This document shows, one piece after another, positions 24,566 to 32,942 of a stretch of 64,000 nucleotides of DNA. Position 1 is the first letter of the stretch, and every line of letters begins with the position of its first letter. The translations under genes were made by a program, and so were the position numbers. Source of the stretch: Bacillus sp. UNC438CL73TsuS30 (GTDB lineage: Bacteria > Bacillota > Bacilli > Bacillales > Cytobacillaceae); contig NZ_KI535300.1 of assembly GCF_000482325.1 (NCBI RefSeq), forward strand, positions 1 to 64,000. The letters run 5' to 3'. A model generated the notes under the pieces. That model had not been told where the DNA came from. It did not search any database and worked only from the letters and a program-made list of their open reading frames with translations.

Positions 24566-25504
24566 ATGTTGGAGATTTTCAAAAGTACAGAAACAAAGGT
24601 TTTAGAAAAAGTAGATGTTGTATCAAAGGGCTGCTGGATTAATATGTACGCCCCAACAGCTGAAGAAATTAGCCGGATTGCAAATGATGCACAAGTCGAT
24701 GTCGATATCATTAAAGATGCCCTGGATGATGAAGAACGTCCAAGGATTGAGCGCGATAATGGTCAAGTATATATTATCGTTGACTTTCCCTATATTGTTC
24801 ACGATGATACCGGTTTAGCTGTTTATGAAACGATTCCAATTGGGATTATTCTAACGGATGATTGTGTAATCACTGTATCCTTAAAGGATACACCGATTTT
24901 AGAAGAGTTTAGAAAAAATAGAGTAAAAGAGTTCTTTACGTTTAAAAAGACCCGTTTTGCCCTGCAAATTTTATTTGTCATTTCATCTTTTTACCTACGC
25001 TATTTAAAACAAATCAATAAGAAAACAAATGAAATTGAACGTGAAGTGCATCAATCATTAAAAAATAAAGAATTATATGCCTTTCTTGCCTTAGAGAAAA
25101 GTTTGGTTTATTTTACAACCTCTCTAAAATCGAATAAGGTTGTCCTTGATAAGATTTTGCGTTTTAATTATTTAAAAATGTATGAAGAAGACAAAGATTT
25201 ACTTGAAGATGTCATCATTGAAAAAACACAGGCGATTGAAATGGCGGAAACCTATCGTTCCATCTTGAGTGGGATGATGAATGCCTTTGCTTCCATCATT
25301 TCGAATAACCTAAACATTGTCATGAAATTTTTAACATCGATTACGATTATCCTCTCATTCCCGACGATGGTGGCAAGTTTTTATGGGATGAACGTCGATA
25401 TTCCGTTCCAGCATGCAACCCACTCGTATGCCATTCCATTAGTTATCTCGGCCCTTTTAACGAGTTGTACGGCCTTTATTTTTTGGAAAAAGAAATATTT
25501 CTAG
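24566..25504 (+). CDS. corA: CorA-type magnesium transporter
   Basis: 312-aa CorA-family divalent cation channel. A long soluble N-terminal domain leads into a stalk helix (residues about 135-250) and two C-terminal membrane helices, with the signature YGMN near residue 280 between them. It probably imports Mg2+ (or moves Co/Ni/Zn in some family members). AGGAGG precedes the ATG, just behind a small upstream gene. Convergent with an ABC permease gene and separated from it by a shared terminator. Confidence 0.92.
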   Translation: MLEIFKSTETKVLEKVDVVSKGCWINMYAPTAEEISRIANDAQVDVDIIKDALDDEERPRIERDNGQVYIIVDFPYIVHDDTGLAVYETIPIGIILTDDCVITVSLKDTPILEEFRKNRVKEFFTFKKTRFALQILFVISSFYLRYLKQINKKTNEIEREVHQSLKNKELYAFLALEKSLVYFTTSLKSNKVVLDKILRFNYLKMYEEDKDLLEDVIIEKTQAIEMAETYRSILSGMMNAFASIISNNLNIVMKFLTSITIILSFPTMVASFYGMNVDIPFQHATHSYAIPLVISALLTSCTAFIFWKKKYF

Positions 25505-25523
25505 AGTATTAGTTTTTTATAAT

Positions 25524-25558
25524 AAAAATGACAGGCACATTCGTTGCCTGTCATTTTT
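25524..25558. terminator. bidirectional terminator between corA and the ABC permease genes
   Basis: AAAAATGACAGGCA / TGCCTGTCATTTTT, a perfect 14-bp stem with A and T runs on either side. Confidence 0.88.
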
Positions 25559-26591
25559 CTATCTCCTTGTAATTTTGAAAAGTAAAGTCGGGGGAAAGGA
25601 TTGGTTCAGTACGCTTGTCTTGGTTTTTATTTTTCCTCCCTTTTTTTGTGTAATGGGCATCCATTCCCGCTTCAAGCTCTTTTTTCATCATATTAATTAG
25701 TAGAATTAAAAAGAAGTAGGCAAATAAGGGGGCCAAGATAATCCAGGGGACTCTGTAAAATTCTCGATAGTTTTGACCGATTAATCCTGACCATTCCCTC
25801 GTTAGTGAAGCATCCTGGGCTGGAACACTATGAGCACCAATTCCCATTCCGATCTGCTCCGTTCCGGCAATTCCTTCCGCCGAAATCCCACCCATATAAA
25901 TATTGAAGGTACCAAGAAACATGATTAATACCAATGTATTCAGTAATTGTTGAACAAAGATGATCAAACCGTAGGAGGCCATATAGGGTTTCAAATGCCT
26001 TTTAATAATATGGAAATGACCCGCTCCCATTAAGTAGGAACTTTGTATAAAGGATTTTCCCTTTAATTCAGAGATGATATCGGATGTATTGATTAATACA
26101 GAAGGAATTCCGATAAGGACTAGTATGATCATCTGATAAACAATGATGAAAGGAACAGCCCCTTTTATATAAGTAGTTGAAGTAGCTGTAATCAGTAATA
26201 AGGTGATAATAATGGGGGGAATGATCCGAAAAACAACAAATAAGTTTTTTACAATTGGCAACAGCAGATTAAGCCAGAAGGAAAATATAATTCCTAACAC
26301 TCCTCCTATCAAAAATCTTAGGATGGTGATCCCAAAGGTGATAAGGATTGTATATTTGGCACCATAAATCATCATCAGCAGGATATCTGCTCCATTTCGA
26401 TCAGAACCGAGAAGGAAATGCGATGAAGGAGAAAAAGGTCGAATATCAATCATCTTACCTTTGTTATCATATAGAATGATTGTCGTGTTGAAGTCAGGTG
26501 GACCGTATAGGGGATAAAGGAAACTTAGAATTAGGATTAGACTCAAGATCAGTAAGCCAAAAATTGTTTTTTTGTATTTGAATATCTTCAT
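25551..26591 (-). CDS. ABC transporter permease, DppC/OppC type
   Basis: 346-aa inner-membrane permease of the oligopeptide/nickel class. An N-terminal helix is followed by an extracellular segment (FLLGSDRNGADILLMM, the usual FxLGTDxxGRD equivalent) and about five further helices with the ABC permease coupling loop near SSYLMGAGHFHIIKRHL. A Lys/Arg-rich C-terminal tail of about 45 residues is longer than usual. It overlaps the upstream permease gene by 4 bp. No ATP-binding or solute-binding gene lies nearby. Confidence 0.82.
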   Translation of the reverse strand: MKIFKYKKTIFGLLILSLILILSFLYPLYGPPDFNTTIILYDNKGKMIDIRPFSPSSHFLLGSDRNGADILLMMIYGAKYTILITFGITILRFLIGGVLGIIFSFWLNLLLPIVKNLFVVFRIIPPIIITLLLITATSTTYIKGAVPFIIVYQMIILVLIGIPSVLINTSDIISELKGKSFIQSSYLMGAGHFHIIKRHLKPYMASYGLIIFVQQLLNTLVLIMFLGTFNIYMGGISAEGIAGTEQIGMGIGAHSVPAQDASLTREWSGLIGQNYREFYRVPWIILAPLFAYFFLILLINMMKKELEAGMDAHYTKKGRKNKNQDKRTEPILSPDFTFQNYKEIEK

Positions 26592-27505
26592 AGACTGTTC
26601 TGTTCCTTTCTGTTCATTCTAATGGTTACAATCCAAGCAAGTAATTGTGAGAGAATAACAGGAACGGCAAAAAGTAGAAGACTGATTATATATGGGACAA
26701 TCCGCTTAGCATAGAAGGATTTCACAATTACAATATAGCCATCAATATTAAATAAGTATTCAACGACAATAATATTTGTAAGGATATACCAAATAATTAC
26801 TTTTAAATGAATTAGTAATAAAGGAATCACGTTACGCATGATATGTTTAAAATAAATGGTTCCCCGCGAAAGCCCTTTTGCCCTTGCTAAAAGAACATAA
26901 TCCTTTACCTCTTCATCCGCAAATACCTTTAATAAATACTGAATCAAAAAGAGGGCAGGAAGAAAAGACACCACGAAAACAGGTAAAAAATATGGTTGTG
27001 TACTCATCCCGCCATATAACTGAAACAATTTAATCCCGTAAGTTTTATAGATGTAGATGACTAAATATTGTAACAGAAAGATAATTAATAGTTCGGGAGC
27101 TGTGGTTGTAAAATCAATCAACCCTTTTAATCTTTTACGGACATTTGCCGGAAGCATCATGATGGCAGCGGAAACAACCATCCCGATAAGGATGACAGAC
27201 AAAAGGGCCAGGGATAAAATGCTCATTGTATAATAATATTTATCAATGGTAGAAGCATTTAAATATTCAAAAATAAATGGAACTTCGTCTTTGATATGTA
27301 GAAACCAGCTTAAGTTACTTTTTGAGTACTCCCAATATAAGCTAAGATCCATATCGATTCTTTTTTCTTCAGCATTGATTTGAAGAAATATAGGGATATT
27401 CATTAAAAAAACAAAGCCAGCCAAAATGGCGGTTACTTGTATAGGGAGAAACAATATTTTTTTAATCAGATTTATCCATCCCTTCCAAAATATACTAATA
27501 GGCAA
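26588..27505 (-). CDS. ABC transporter permease, DppB/OppB type
   Basis: 305-aa permease with about six membrane helices and a coupling loop YVLLARAKGLSRGTIYFKHIMRNVIP, the typical EAA-like loop of DppB. The indicated start is TTG at 27505 without a clear ribosome binding site, so the true start may lie a few codons downstream. Together with the following gene it would form the membrane core of a peptide- or metal-importer, but ATPases and a binding protein are missing locally, so partners must be encoded elsewhere. Confidence 0.78.
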   Translation of the reverse strand: MPISIFWKGWINLIKKILFLPIQVTAILAGFVFLMNIPIFLQINAEEKRIDMDLSLYWEYSKSNLSWFLHIKDEVPFIFEYLNASTIDKYYYTMSILSLALLSVILIGMVVSAAIMMLPANVRKRLKGLIDFTTTAPELLIIFLLQYLVIYIYKTYGIKLFQLYGGMSTQPYFLPVFVVSFLPALFLIQYLLKVFADEEVKDYVLLARAKGLSRGTIYFKHIMRNVIPLLLIHLKVIIWYILTNIIVVEYLFNIDGYIVIVKSFYAKRIVPYIISLLLFAVPVILSQLLAWIVTIRMNRKEQNSL

Positions 27506-27679
27506 AGTCTATTATAAAATATTCAAACTTAAATTGTCATTTGTTTTTTTAGTGTAGATGTTCGAATGAGTAATCTGCAATATAGTCAGCTTTATAATCT
27601 TCCCTTATTATGAAGCATAAGAAATGACGATTGGAATAATTTGTTTGTATCCAGTAATGTTAAAAATGAGGTGAGGGGA

Positions 27680-28534
27680 ATGAACAAGGAATTTTTTAAT
27701 TCAATTGAAAAAGAAACCTATACCAAACGGTTTGTCGACCCACAGTGGATGGAGTTAGTTCAATCAAGGGCAGATGTTTCTGGGAAGATTGCAGTGGATA
27801 TTGGTGCAGGCGGTGGAATCTATTCAGTTGCATTAGCAAAATTGGGAGCGGCAAAGATCATTGGAGTCGATATCTCTGAAAATATGATTGCTGGAGCGAA
27901 GGAGAATTGCCGGGAATATCCGCAAATTAGCTTCCAGGTTGGAACAGCCAGCGAAACAAATCTTCCAGGTGGGACAGTAGACGTGCTGTTGGAGCGGGCG
28001 TTAATCCATCATTTAAAGGATCATCAATTACCAGAATGCTTCGCGGAGGCTAAGCGAATTTTAAATGAAAACGGTGTATTCATTATTCAGGACCGGACAA
28101 TTGAGGACTGTTCATTAGCAGGAAGTGATGAGCATATTCGTGGTTACTTTTTTGAATTTTATCCGGAATTGCTGAAAAAGGATATTGCAAGAAGGCATTC
28201 AGCCGACACAATTAATGCTTATTTATCAGAGGCAGGCTTTCAGCATGTAGAGGTTCTGCCCTTTTGGGAAAATCGCAAAGCCTATCATTCACTGGATGAA
28301 TTAAAGCAAGAGATTATTTCTCGTAAAGGCCGTTCGATTTTGTTTGAATTAAACGATGAACAGGTTCAGATTCTAGCTGATGGTATTGGAGAACGAGTAA
28401 CGAAATCTTTTCCGGTGGTTGAAAAAGAAAGATGGACGATATGGTTTGCAAGGGCTAATGATATTTTAGGCGGAACTGGAGCTGCTGCAGGAGATGACTA
28501 TGCATCAGGATTTGGTTTTCCACGAGTAAATTAA
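27680..28534 (+). CDS. class I SAM-dependent methyltransferase
   Basis: 284-aa methyltransferase. Motif I AVDIGAGGGIYSVAL and the acidic residue in IGVDISENMIAGAKE bind S-adenosylmethionine; VDVLLERALIHHL and ILNENGVFIIQDR are motifs II/III. The start at 27680 follows GAGGTGAGGGG and is better than an ATG 13 codons upstream. The substrate is unknown; it resembles small-molecule or quinone-like methylases annotated only as class I. A small gene follows after about 50 bp. Confidence 0.85.
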   Translation: MNKEFFNSIEKETYTKRFVDPQWMELVQSRADVSGKIAVDIGAGGGIYSVALAKLGAAKIIGVDISENMIAGAKENCREYPQISFQVGTASETNLPGGTVDVLLERALIHHLKDHQLPECFAEAKRILNENGVFIIQDRTIEDCSLAGSDEHIRGYFFEFYPELLKKDIARRHSADTINAYLSEAGFQHVEVLPFWENRKAYHSLDELKQEIISRKGRSILFELNDEQVQILADGIGERVTKSFPVVEKERWTIWFARANDILGGTGAAAGDDYASGFGFPRVN

Positions 28535-28586
28535 CTCTTCTTGTATATAATAGAAAAAATAAAAATACAAGAGGAGGATGAATAAG

Positions 28587-28754
28587 ATGAAAGAAAAAGA
28601 ACCCCAATTTCAAAGTGGCGAAGAAATAGAACAACTGGCAAAAGGCCTCTACGGACTAGACCCAGAAATGAGCCTACTAACCGTCAACTTTGCAACCACA
28701 GAAAATCCTCTATTAAATGAACATTATCAAGAGGATCCAAAAGAAGAAGATTGA
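28587..28754 (+). CDS. small acidic protein, unknown function
   Basis: 55-aa frame with GAGGAGG upstream of its ATG. The product (FQSGEEIEQLAKGLYGLDP, then LTVNFATTENPLLNEHYQED) is acidic and soluble. Not recognised. It is closed by a very strong hairpin, so it is probably expressed with, or just after, the methyltransferase gene. Confidence 0.6.
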   Translation: MKEKEPQFQSGEEIEQLAKGLYGLDPEMSLLTVNFATTENPLLNEHYQEDPKEED

Positions 28755-28756
28755 TT

Positions 28757-28799
28757 CGACAAAAATCGGGTGGTGCCTGTCACCACCCGATTTTTGTCG
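28757..28799. terminator. long perfect hairpin, probable terminator
   Basis: CGACAAAAATCGGGTGGTG and its exact complement flank a 5-base loop. The 19-bp stem has internal A and T runs and so could terminate in either direction. Confidence 0.8.
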
Positions 28800-28932
28800 A
28801 TAAGATTTTGAATTTTTCAATTGTTTTTGGTTGATTACTAGATTTTAACAATGATACTATAAAACTCGAGGGTTGAAAGCGCATACAAATTGCTTTTATT
28901 CTCAGAATCTTGTACATAGGGAGGAATTACAT

Positions 28933-30417
28933 TTGAGTCAAGTATCAGTCGGTCTAAAAGAAAAGGTGGAAAAATTTCTATTAGGGAAAAAGAAACTGTA
29001 TATTGATGGTCAATTTGTTGAAAGTCTCTCTCAAAAAACATTCGATACGTATAATCCTGCTACGGGCGAAGTACTCGCTGCAGTTTACGAAGCCGGTCCG
29101 GAGGATATTGACCGTGCAGTAAAAGCTGCTAGGAAAGCCTTTGATGAAGGCCCTTGGTCGAAAATGAGTGCAGCTGCACGCAGCCGCTTAATGTACAAGT
29201 TAGCGGATTTAATGGAGCAAAATCAAGAAGAGCTTGCCCAATTAGAAACACTTGATAACGGAAAGCCAATACGGGAAACGTCTAATGCGGACATTCCGCT
29301 TGCCGTTGAACATATGCGCTATTATGCCGGCTGGTCAACAAAAATTGTTGGGCAAACCATCCCGGTAAACGGACCATTCCTTAACTATACCCGCCATGAA
29401 GCAGTTGGAGTCGTCGGACAGATTATTCCATGGAACTTCCCGCTGTTAATGGCGATGTGGAAGCTGGGTGCTGCTCTAGCGACTGGATGTACGGTTGTAT
29501 TAAAACCGGCTGAACAGACTCCGCTGTCTGTTTTATATTTGGCTGAATTAGTTCAAGAAGCAGGATTCCCAGAAGGAGTAATCAATATTGTCCCTGGTTT
29601 CGGTGAAACAGCCGGCCAGCCGCTTGTTGATCATCCGTTAGTTGATAAAATTGCTTTCACAGGCTCAACTGAAGTTGGTAAATCCATTATGGAGAAAGCT
29701 TCCAAAACGCTTAAACGCGTAACACTTGAGCTTGGCGGCAAGTCACCAAATATTATTTTACCTGACGCGGACTTAACAAAAGCTATCCCTGGTGCCTTAA
29801 ATGGAGTAATGTTCAACCAAGGCCAAGTTTGCTGTGCAGGGTCCCGCGTATTCATTCAAAAGAAACAATTTGATAATGTTGTTGCCGATATGGTCAGCCA
29901 TGCCAAAAAAATTAAGCAGGGTGCTGGTTTACATGCTGATACGGAAATCGGACCGCTTGTATCTGATGAACAACAAAAACGCGTGCTTGGATATATTGAA
30001 AAAGGTTTGAAGGAAGGTGCGGAATTGTTGGTTGGTGGAGATAAGCCATATGAACAAGGCTACTTTGTTTCTCCAACAATTTTCGCCGATGTCCGTGATG
30101 AAATGACGATTGCTAAAGAAGAAATCTTTGGACCAGTTATTTCCGCTATGCCATATGAGGACCTGGATGAATTGATTAATCGCGCAAATAATAGCGAGTA
30201 TGGCTTAGCTGCAGGGGTTTGGACGAAGGATGTAGCGAAGGCACATTATATTGCAGGCAAACTCCGTGCAGGTACTGTATGGGTAAACTGCTACAATGCT
30301 TTTGATGCAGCATCACCATTCGGAGGCTACAAACAATCCGGAATTGGCCGTGAAATGGGATCGTATGCATTGAACAACTATACGGAAGTCAAGAGCGTCT
30401 GGGTTTCGTTAAAATAA
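28933..30417 (+). CDS. NAD-dependent aldehyde dehydrogenase
   Basis: 494-aa aldehyde dehydrogenase (DhaS/AldA-like) oxidising an aldehyde to the acid. NAD-binding segment FTGSTEVGKSIM, general base in LELGGKSPN and catalytic cysteine in QGQVCCAGSR are present; IIPWNFPLLM is the usual anchor. TTG start at 28933, eight bases behind AGGGAGG; the length then matches the family (about 495 aa). The upstream extension to 28873 has no ribosome binding site. Likely monocistronic, between two terminators. The natural substrate cannot be assigned. Confidence 0.92.
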   Translation: MSQVSVGLKEKVEKFLLGKKKLYIDGQFVESLSQKTFDTYNPATGEVLAAVYEAGPEDIDRAVKAARKAFDEGPWSKMSAAARSRLMYKLADLMEQNQEELAQLETLDNGKPIRETSNADIPLAVEHMRYYAGWSTKIVGQTIPVNGPFLNYTRHEAVGVVGQIIPWNFPLLMAMWKLGAALATGCTVVLKPAEQTPLSVLYLAELVQEAGFPEGVINIVPGFGETAGQPLVDHPLVDKIAFTGSTEVGKSIMEKASKTLKRVTLELGGKSPNIILPDADLTKAIPGALNGVMFNQGQVCCAGSRVFIQKKQFDNVVADMVSHAKKIKQGAGLHADTEIGPLVSDEQQKRVLGYIEKGLKEGAELLVGGDKPYEQGYFVSPTIFADVRDEMTIAKEEIFGPVISAMPYEDLDELINRANNSEYGLAAGVWTKDVAKAHYIAGKLRAGTVWVNCYNAFDAASPFGGYKQSGIGREMGSYALNNYTEVKSVWVSLK

Positions 30418-30428
30418 TTGAATAACCT

Positions 30429-30472
30429 ATAAGCTAGCTAAAACGTTTAGGCGTTTTGCTAGCTTATTTTTA
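30429..30472 (+). terminator. rho-independent terminator after the aldehyde dehydrogenase
   Basis: ATAAGCTAGC and GCTAGCTTAT with inner AAAACG/CGTTTT pairing form a long stem followed by TTTTTA. Confidence 0.85.
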
Positions 30473-30539
30473 TTGGACACCGTTTTTTAGAAATTTGAAT
30501 AAAGTATAGGAAGCAGACTTCTTTTGAGGGAGTGTCTTC

Positions 30540-30929
30540 ATGAGTAATAAGAATGGAAATTTATCGGAGTTGGAACAAAAGAGGCTAAATTTTGAAAAAC
30601 AAATTGCACTTGGTGTTTGGATTCAGGTGATTGGGGCAACAATCGAATTCTTAGGGATTGCGAAGTTAAGGGAGATTAGCGATAATCCAGATTCGATTCC
30701 TGAAAAAGAAGTACTAACGGGTGCCGGCATTCAAGCACTAGGCACATTTTTTGAAGCGATTGGAGTATCGGGGCAAATTACAGGAAATGGCAATAAACTT
30801 AAACTAGACGCTCAAAAATTAGCCATAACAGGTGATTGGCTTCAGTCGATTGGTGCGGCCTTGGAAGCAGCCGGTGGAACAGGGGAATTTTTGGAGGAAC
30901 AAGAAAAAGCAAATTTATTTGTGCCATAA
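30540..30929 (+). CDS. uncharacterised protein with three internal repeats
   Basis: 129-aa protein, family not recognised. It carries three copies of an 18-residue motif of the pattern xWIQxIGxxxExxGxxGx: WIQVIGATIEFLGIAKL, GIQALGTFFEAIGVSGQ and WLQSIGAALEAAGGTGE. The repeats are weakly hydrophobic and Gly/Ala rich, suggesting short helices packed together or membrane association. GAGGGAG precedes the ATG. No secretion signal. Confidence 0.7.
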   Translation: MSNKNGNLSELEQKRLNFEKQIALGVWIQVIGATIEFLGIAKLREISDNPDSIPEKEVLTGAGIQALGTFFEAIGVSGQITGNGNKLKLDAQKLAITGDWLQSIGAALEAAGGTGEFLEEQEKANLFVP

Positions 30930-30995
30930 TAGAGGATTTAATGGTAAAAATGGGCATGATAACTGTATGTGTTGATTAAATTTCAGGAGGTTATT

Positions 30996-31391
30996 ATGCA
31001 ATCATTTATCGTTAGTTTCCATCAGGAAGACAATGTAGATAGCATGCAAATACAAAAACTAAGCCAAGAGGATTTTGAAAAAGCAACCGAAGGCGGAACA
31101 AGGCATTTATTTGACTTAGATACAAACATTGGCTTTTTTGTCTTTTTTGATGCAGAAGATGTCGACGGCGTTGTCTCTTATTTAATGCTTCAATATGAGG
31201 AAGACAATGAAGAACCTATTGGCTGCTACTCTTTCCGACTAGAGGATTTTTATGAATTCACGGCACTTTACCTAAACGACCTCGAATTTAACGAAGAAAC
31301 TGAGGAAGAGGAAGAAGAGTACGGCCCGATACACCATTTAGCACATTTATTGTTCCATATTGTTGAAGAAGGTAAGGATATTGAGGTTTAA
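30996..31391 (+). CDS. uncharacterised acidic protein
   Basis: 131-aa soluble protein, very acidic, with a run of Glu near the C-terminus (residues about 105-112) and a final helix HHLAHLLFHIVEEGKDIEV. CAGGAGG precedes the ATG at 30996; the longer frame from 30969 has none. The family is not recognised and no motif is visible. It may be co-transcribed with the repeat protein 66 bp upstream; a terminator follows. Confidence 0.7.
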   Translation: MQSFIVSFHQEDNVDSMQIQKLSQEDFEKATEGGTRHLFDLDTNIGFFVFFDAEDVDGVVSYLMLQYEEDNEEPIGCYSFRLEDFYEFTALYLNDLEFNEETEEEEEEYGPIHHLAHLLFHIVEEGKDIEV

Positions 31392-31460
31392 TTCGGATGA
31401 GGATGCATTTCTTTAAGTGTTTTCTTTGAAAAGGTTGCTTTGTCTAGATAAAAAATTGGA

Positions 31461-31490
31461 AAGGACGCCTGAACTGGGCGTCCTTTCTCG
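31461..31490 (+). terminator. rho-independent terminator
   Basis: AAGGACGCC / GGCGTCCTT with a short loop and a TCT tail. It separates the 131-aa gene from the repeat array. Confidence 0.8.
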
Positions 31491-31553
31491 TAAAATTGGA
31501 CTAATATTAGATTTATTTAAATAAAAAAGCCTCTAAAACAGTGGCTATCAATA

Positions 31554-31651
31554 CTTATTTGCGAATTTTCACCCTTTATTTGCGGATTAACTTATTTTAT
31601 TTGCGAATCATGCCTCTTTATTTGCGATTTAACCTATTTTATTTGCGAATC
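31554..31651 (+). repeat. 21-bp-period direct repeat array A (5 units), downstream of the NERD gene
   Basis: Five units of a conserved core TTTATTTGCGAAT(C/T), the G of TTTGCG falling at 31561, 31582, 31603, 31624 and 31645, exactly 21 bp apart. The 13-14-bp core is nearly invariant; the 7-8 bases between cores are variable and A/T-rich with CC or CT. The first unit begins CTTAT, not TTTAT. The array ends 13 bases from the NERD gene's stop codon. No frame through it is open, so it is not coding. It is too short in period for CRISPR. Confidence 0.9.
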
Positions 31652-31663
31652 TAAAAATGTAGG

Positions 31664-32644
31664 CTAAATACACCATTGGATATTAGCAGGATAATAAAAT
31701 CGATTCTTTTTTGTTCCGGAAAAAAGCAAATTTGTAGAGCGCAGCAATCTTCCAGCTAGATCAATTGAGTCTATGCGCATAAACTTCCGAAACTCCCGAT
31801 TTGTTATTTTCATATCAAACAATAAAAAATAGTCCTTAAGCGCATCTAAATGCGCATCCTTAGAATACTGCTGACATTTAGGACAAAACCATTTCTGTTT
31901 CTTTCGAATCATAGTGAGATATTTACAGTAGGGGCAGTGAACGCCAGTTAATAAATCTGACCTCTTGATACCAAATTTCTGAAGAAAATAACCTGTAGGC
32001 GGAGTGTTCATTTTCAATAGAAGTCGAGAAAGCTTACGGAGGTCTTTCGCTGGTAAAATGGGAGTAGTATAAATACCTTCGAGATCCTGAATTCTCTTTA
32101 ACATCACATCCCCTTTACATACCTTTGGTTTTACTTTGTAAGAATTTTTTCCCGTAATGACATACGAAGCATAGCTATTGCTTATAACAACTAAGTAAAC
32201 AACAGGAACAGGGGGAAAATGATTTACAGCCATTAGTTTCTTTATGTATTCTTGATGCCTTTCTGCCTGTGCGATTGGATAGGAATATCCTTTTTCTTCC
32301 TCACCTTTAATTTGGATAAATTGCTCATTTTCCGTATCAAATATTAATTTTCCGGCCATATTTTTCACATCAATAATTAGGATAAATTCACCTGTTAAGA
32401 GAAGAGTATCAATTTGGGAGTTGTAGTCACCATCTGGAAGGTTTAGATCGTGGAAAATAAGATATTTCTGTTTGGGGAGTTCGCGATAGTAAAAATCTAA
32501 TGATTGTTCTCCCTCGTATCCAGCTTGTCTTCTGCCTAATTCATCTGAAATTTGCTGGTATCTAGCATGACTCAAGGGAATACGCCGCAAAATAGCGGAT
32601 AAAATGAGAATTTTTAATGGGATTGTTCTTTCTTTTACGATCAA
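31664..32644 (-). CDS. NERD-domain nuclease-like protein with zinc ribbon
   Basis: 326-aa protein with a nuclease-related (NERD) domain at about residues 40-130: GYEGEQ (Glu46), NSQIDTLLLT (Asp79) and ILIIDVKNMAG (Asp92, Lys94) are the PD-(D/E)xK-like catalytic pattern. A four-cysteine zinc ribbon follows (Cys237, 240, 254, 257), then a C-terminal segment ITNREFRKFM...LAGRLL that looks like a helix-turn-helix. The start is TTG at 32644, eight bases from AAAGGAG; the GTG at 32653 is too close. The gene lies exactly between two five-unit 21-bp arrays, one in its promoter region and one at its 3' end. Function is unknown; DNA binding or cleavage tied to the arrays is my inference. Confidence 0.85.
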   Translation of the reverse strand: MIVKERTIPLKILILSAILRRIPLSHARYQQISDELGRRQAGYEGEQSLDFYYRELPKQKYLIFHDLNLPDGDYNSQIDTLLLTGEFILIIDVKNMAGKLIFDTENEQFIQIKGEEEKGYSYPIAQAERHQEYIKKLMAVNHFPPVPVVYLVVISNSYASYVITGKNSYKVKPKVCKGDVMLKRIQDLEGIYTTPILPAKDLRKLSRLLLKMNTPPTGYFLQKFGIKRSDLLTGVHCPYCKYLTMIRKKQKWFCPKCQQYSKDAHLDALKDYFLLFDMKITNREFRKFMRIDSIDLAGRLLRSTNLLFSGTKKNRFYYPANIQWCI

Positions 32645-32735
32645 AATGATCACTCCTTTTATTTTTTCTTCTTAAAATTAGCATAAAAGTTCTCCAGAAA
32701 ACTAAATGATTTGTAAAATCTTTTTGAACAAATAC

Positions 32736-32840
32736 CTTATCAGCGAATCTTTACCTTTTATCAGCGAATCACGAAGATTTATCAGCGGATCTGATACATT
32801 TATCAGCGGATTAAACCAATTTATCAGCGAATCCATTATA
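32736..32840 (+). repeat. 21-bp-period direct repeat array B (5 units), upstream of the NERD gene
   Basis: Five units with core TTTATCAGCG(A/G)AT(C/T); the C of CAGCG falls at 32741, 32762, 32783, 32804 and 32825, again exactly 21 bp apart. The core differs from array A only at two positions (CA in place of TT), in all units. Both arrays read in the same direction, and the first unit of each begins CTTAT. The array lies about 90-200 bp before the NERD start codon. The rest of 32645-32942 holds only the ribosome binding sites of the two divergent genes. Confidence 0.9.
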
Positions 32841-32942
32841 CCCAGAAGAATCCACCAGCATATTAATTGAAAAACCACCTATACAACGTTATGATTATCT
32901 TGAATTCAAAATAAATACCCGTACACGAACGGAGGCAAACAA

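Noticed and set aside
31554..31651. Coding repeat (heptapeptide) interpretation, since 21 bp equals seven codons
   Set aside because: I checked the minus-strand frames in array A and each meets a stop within the repeats; no ribosome binding site is present.
31554..32840. CRISPR array interpretation of the 21-bp repeats
   Set aside because: The conserved core is 13-14 bp and the gap only 7-8 bp, far below CRISPR repeat and spacer sizes, and there are no cas genes.
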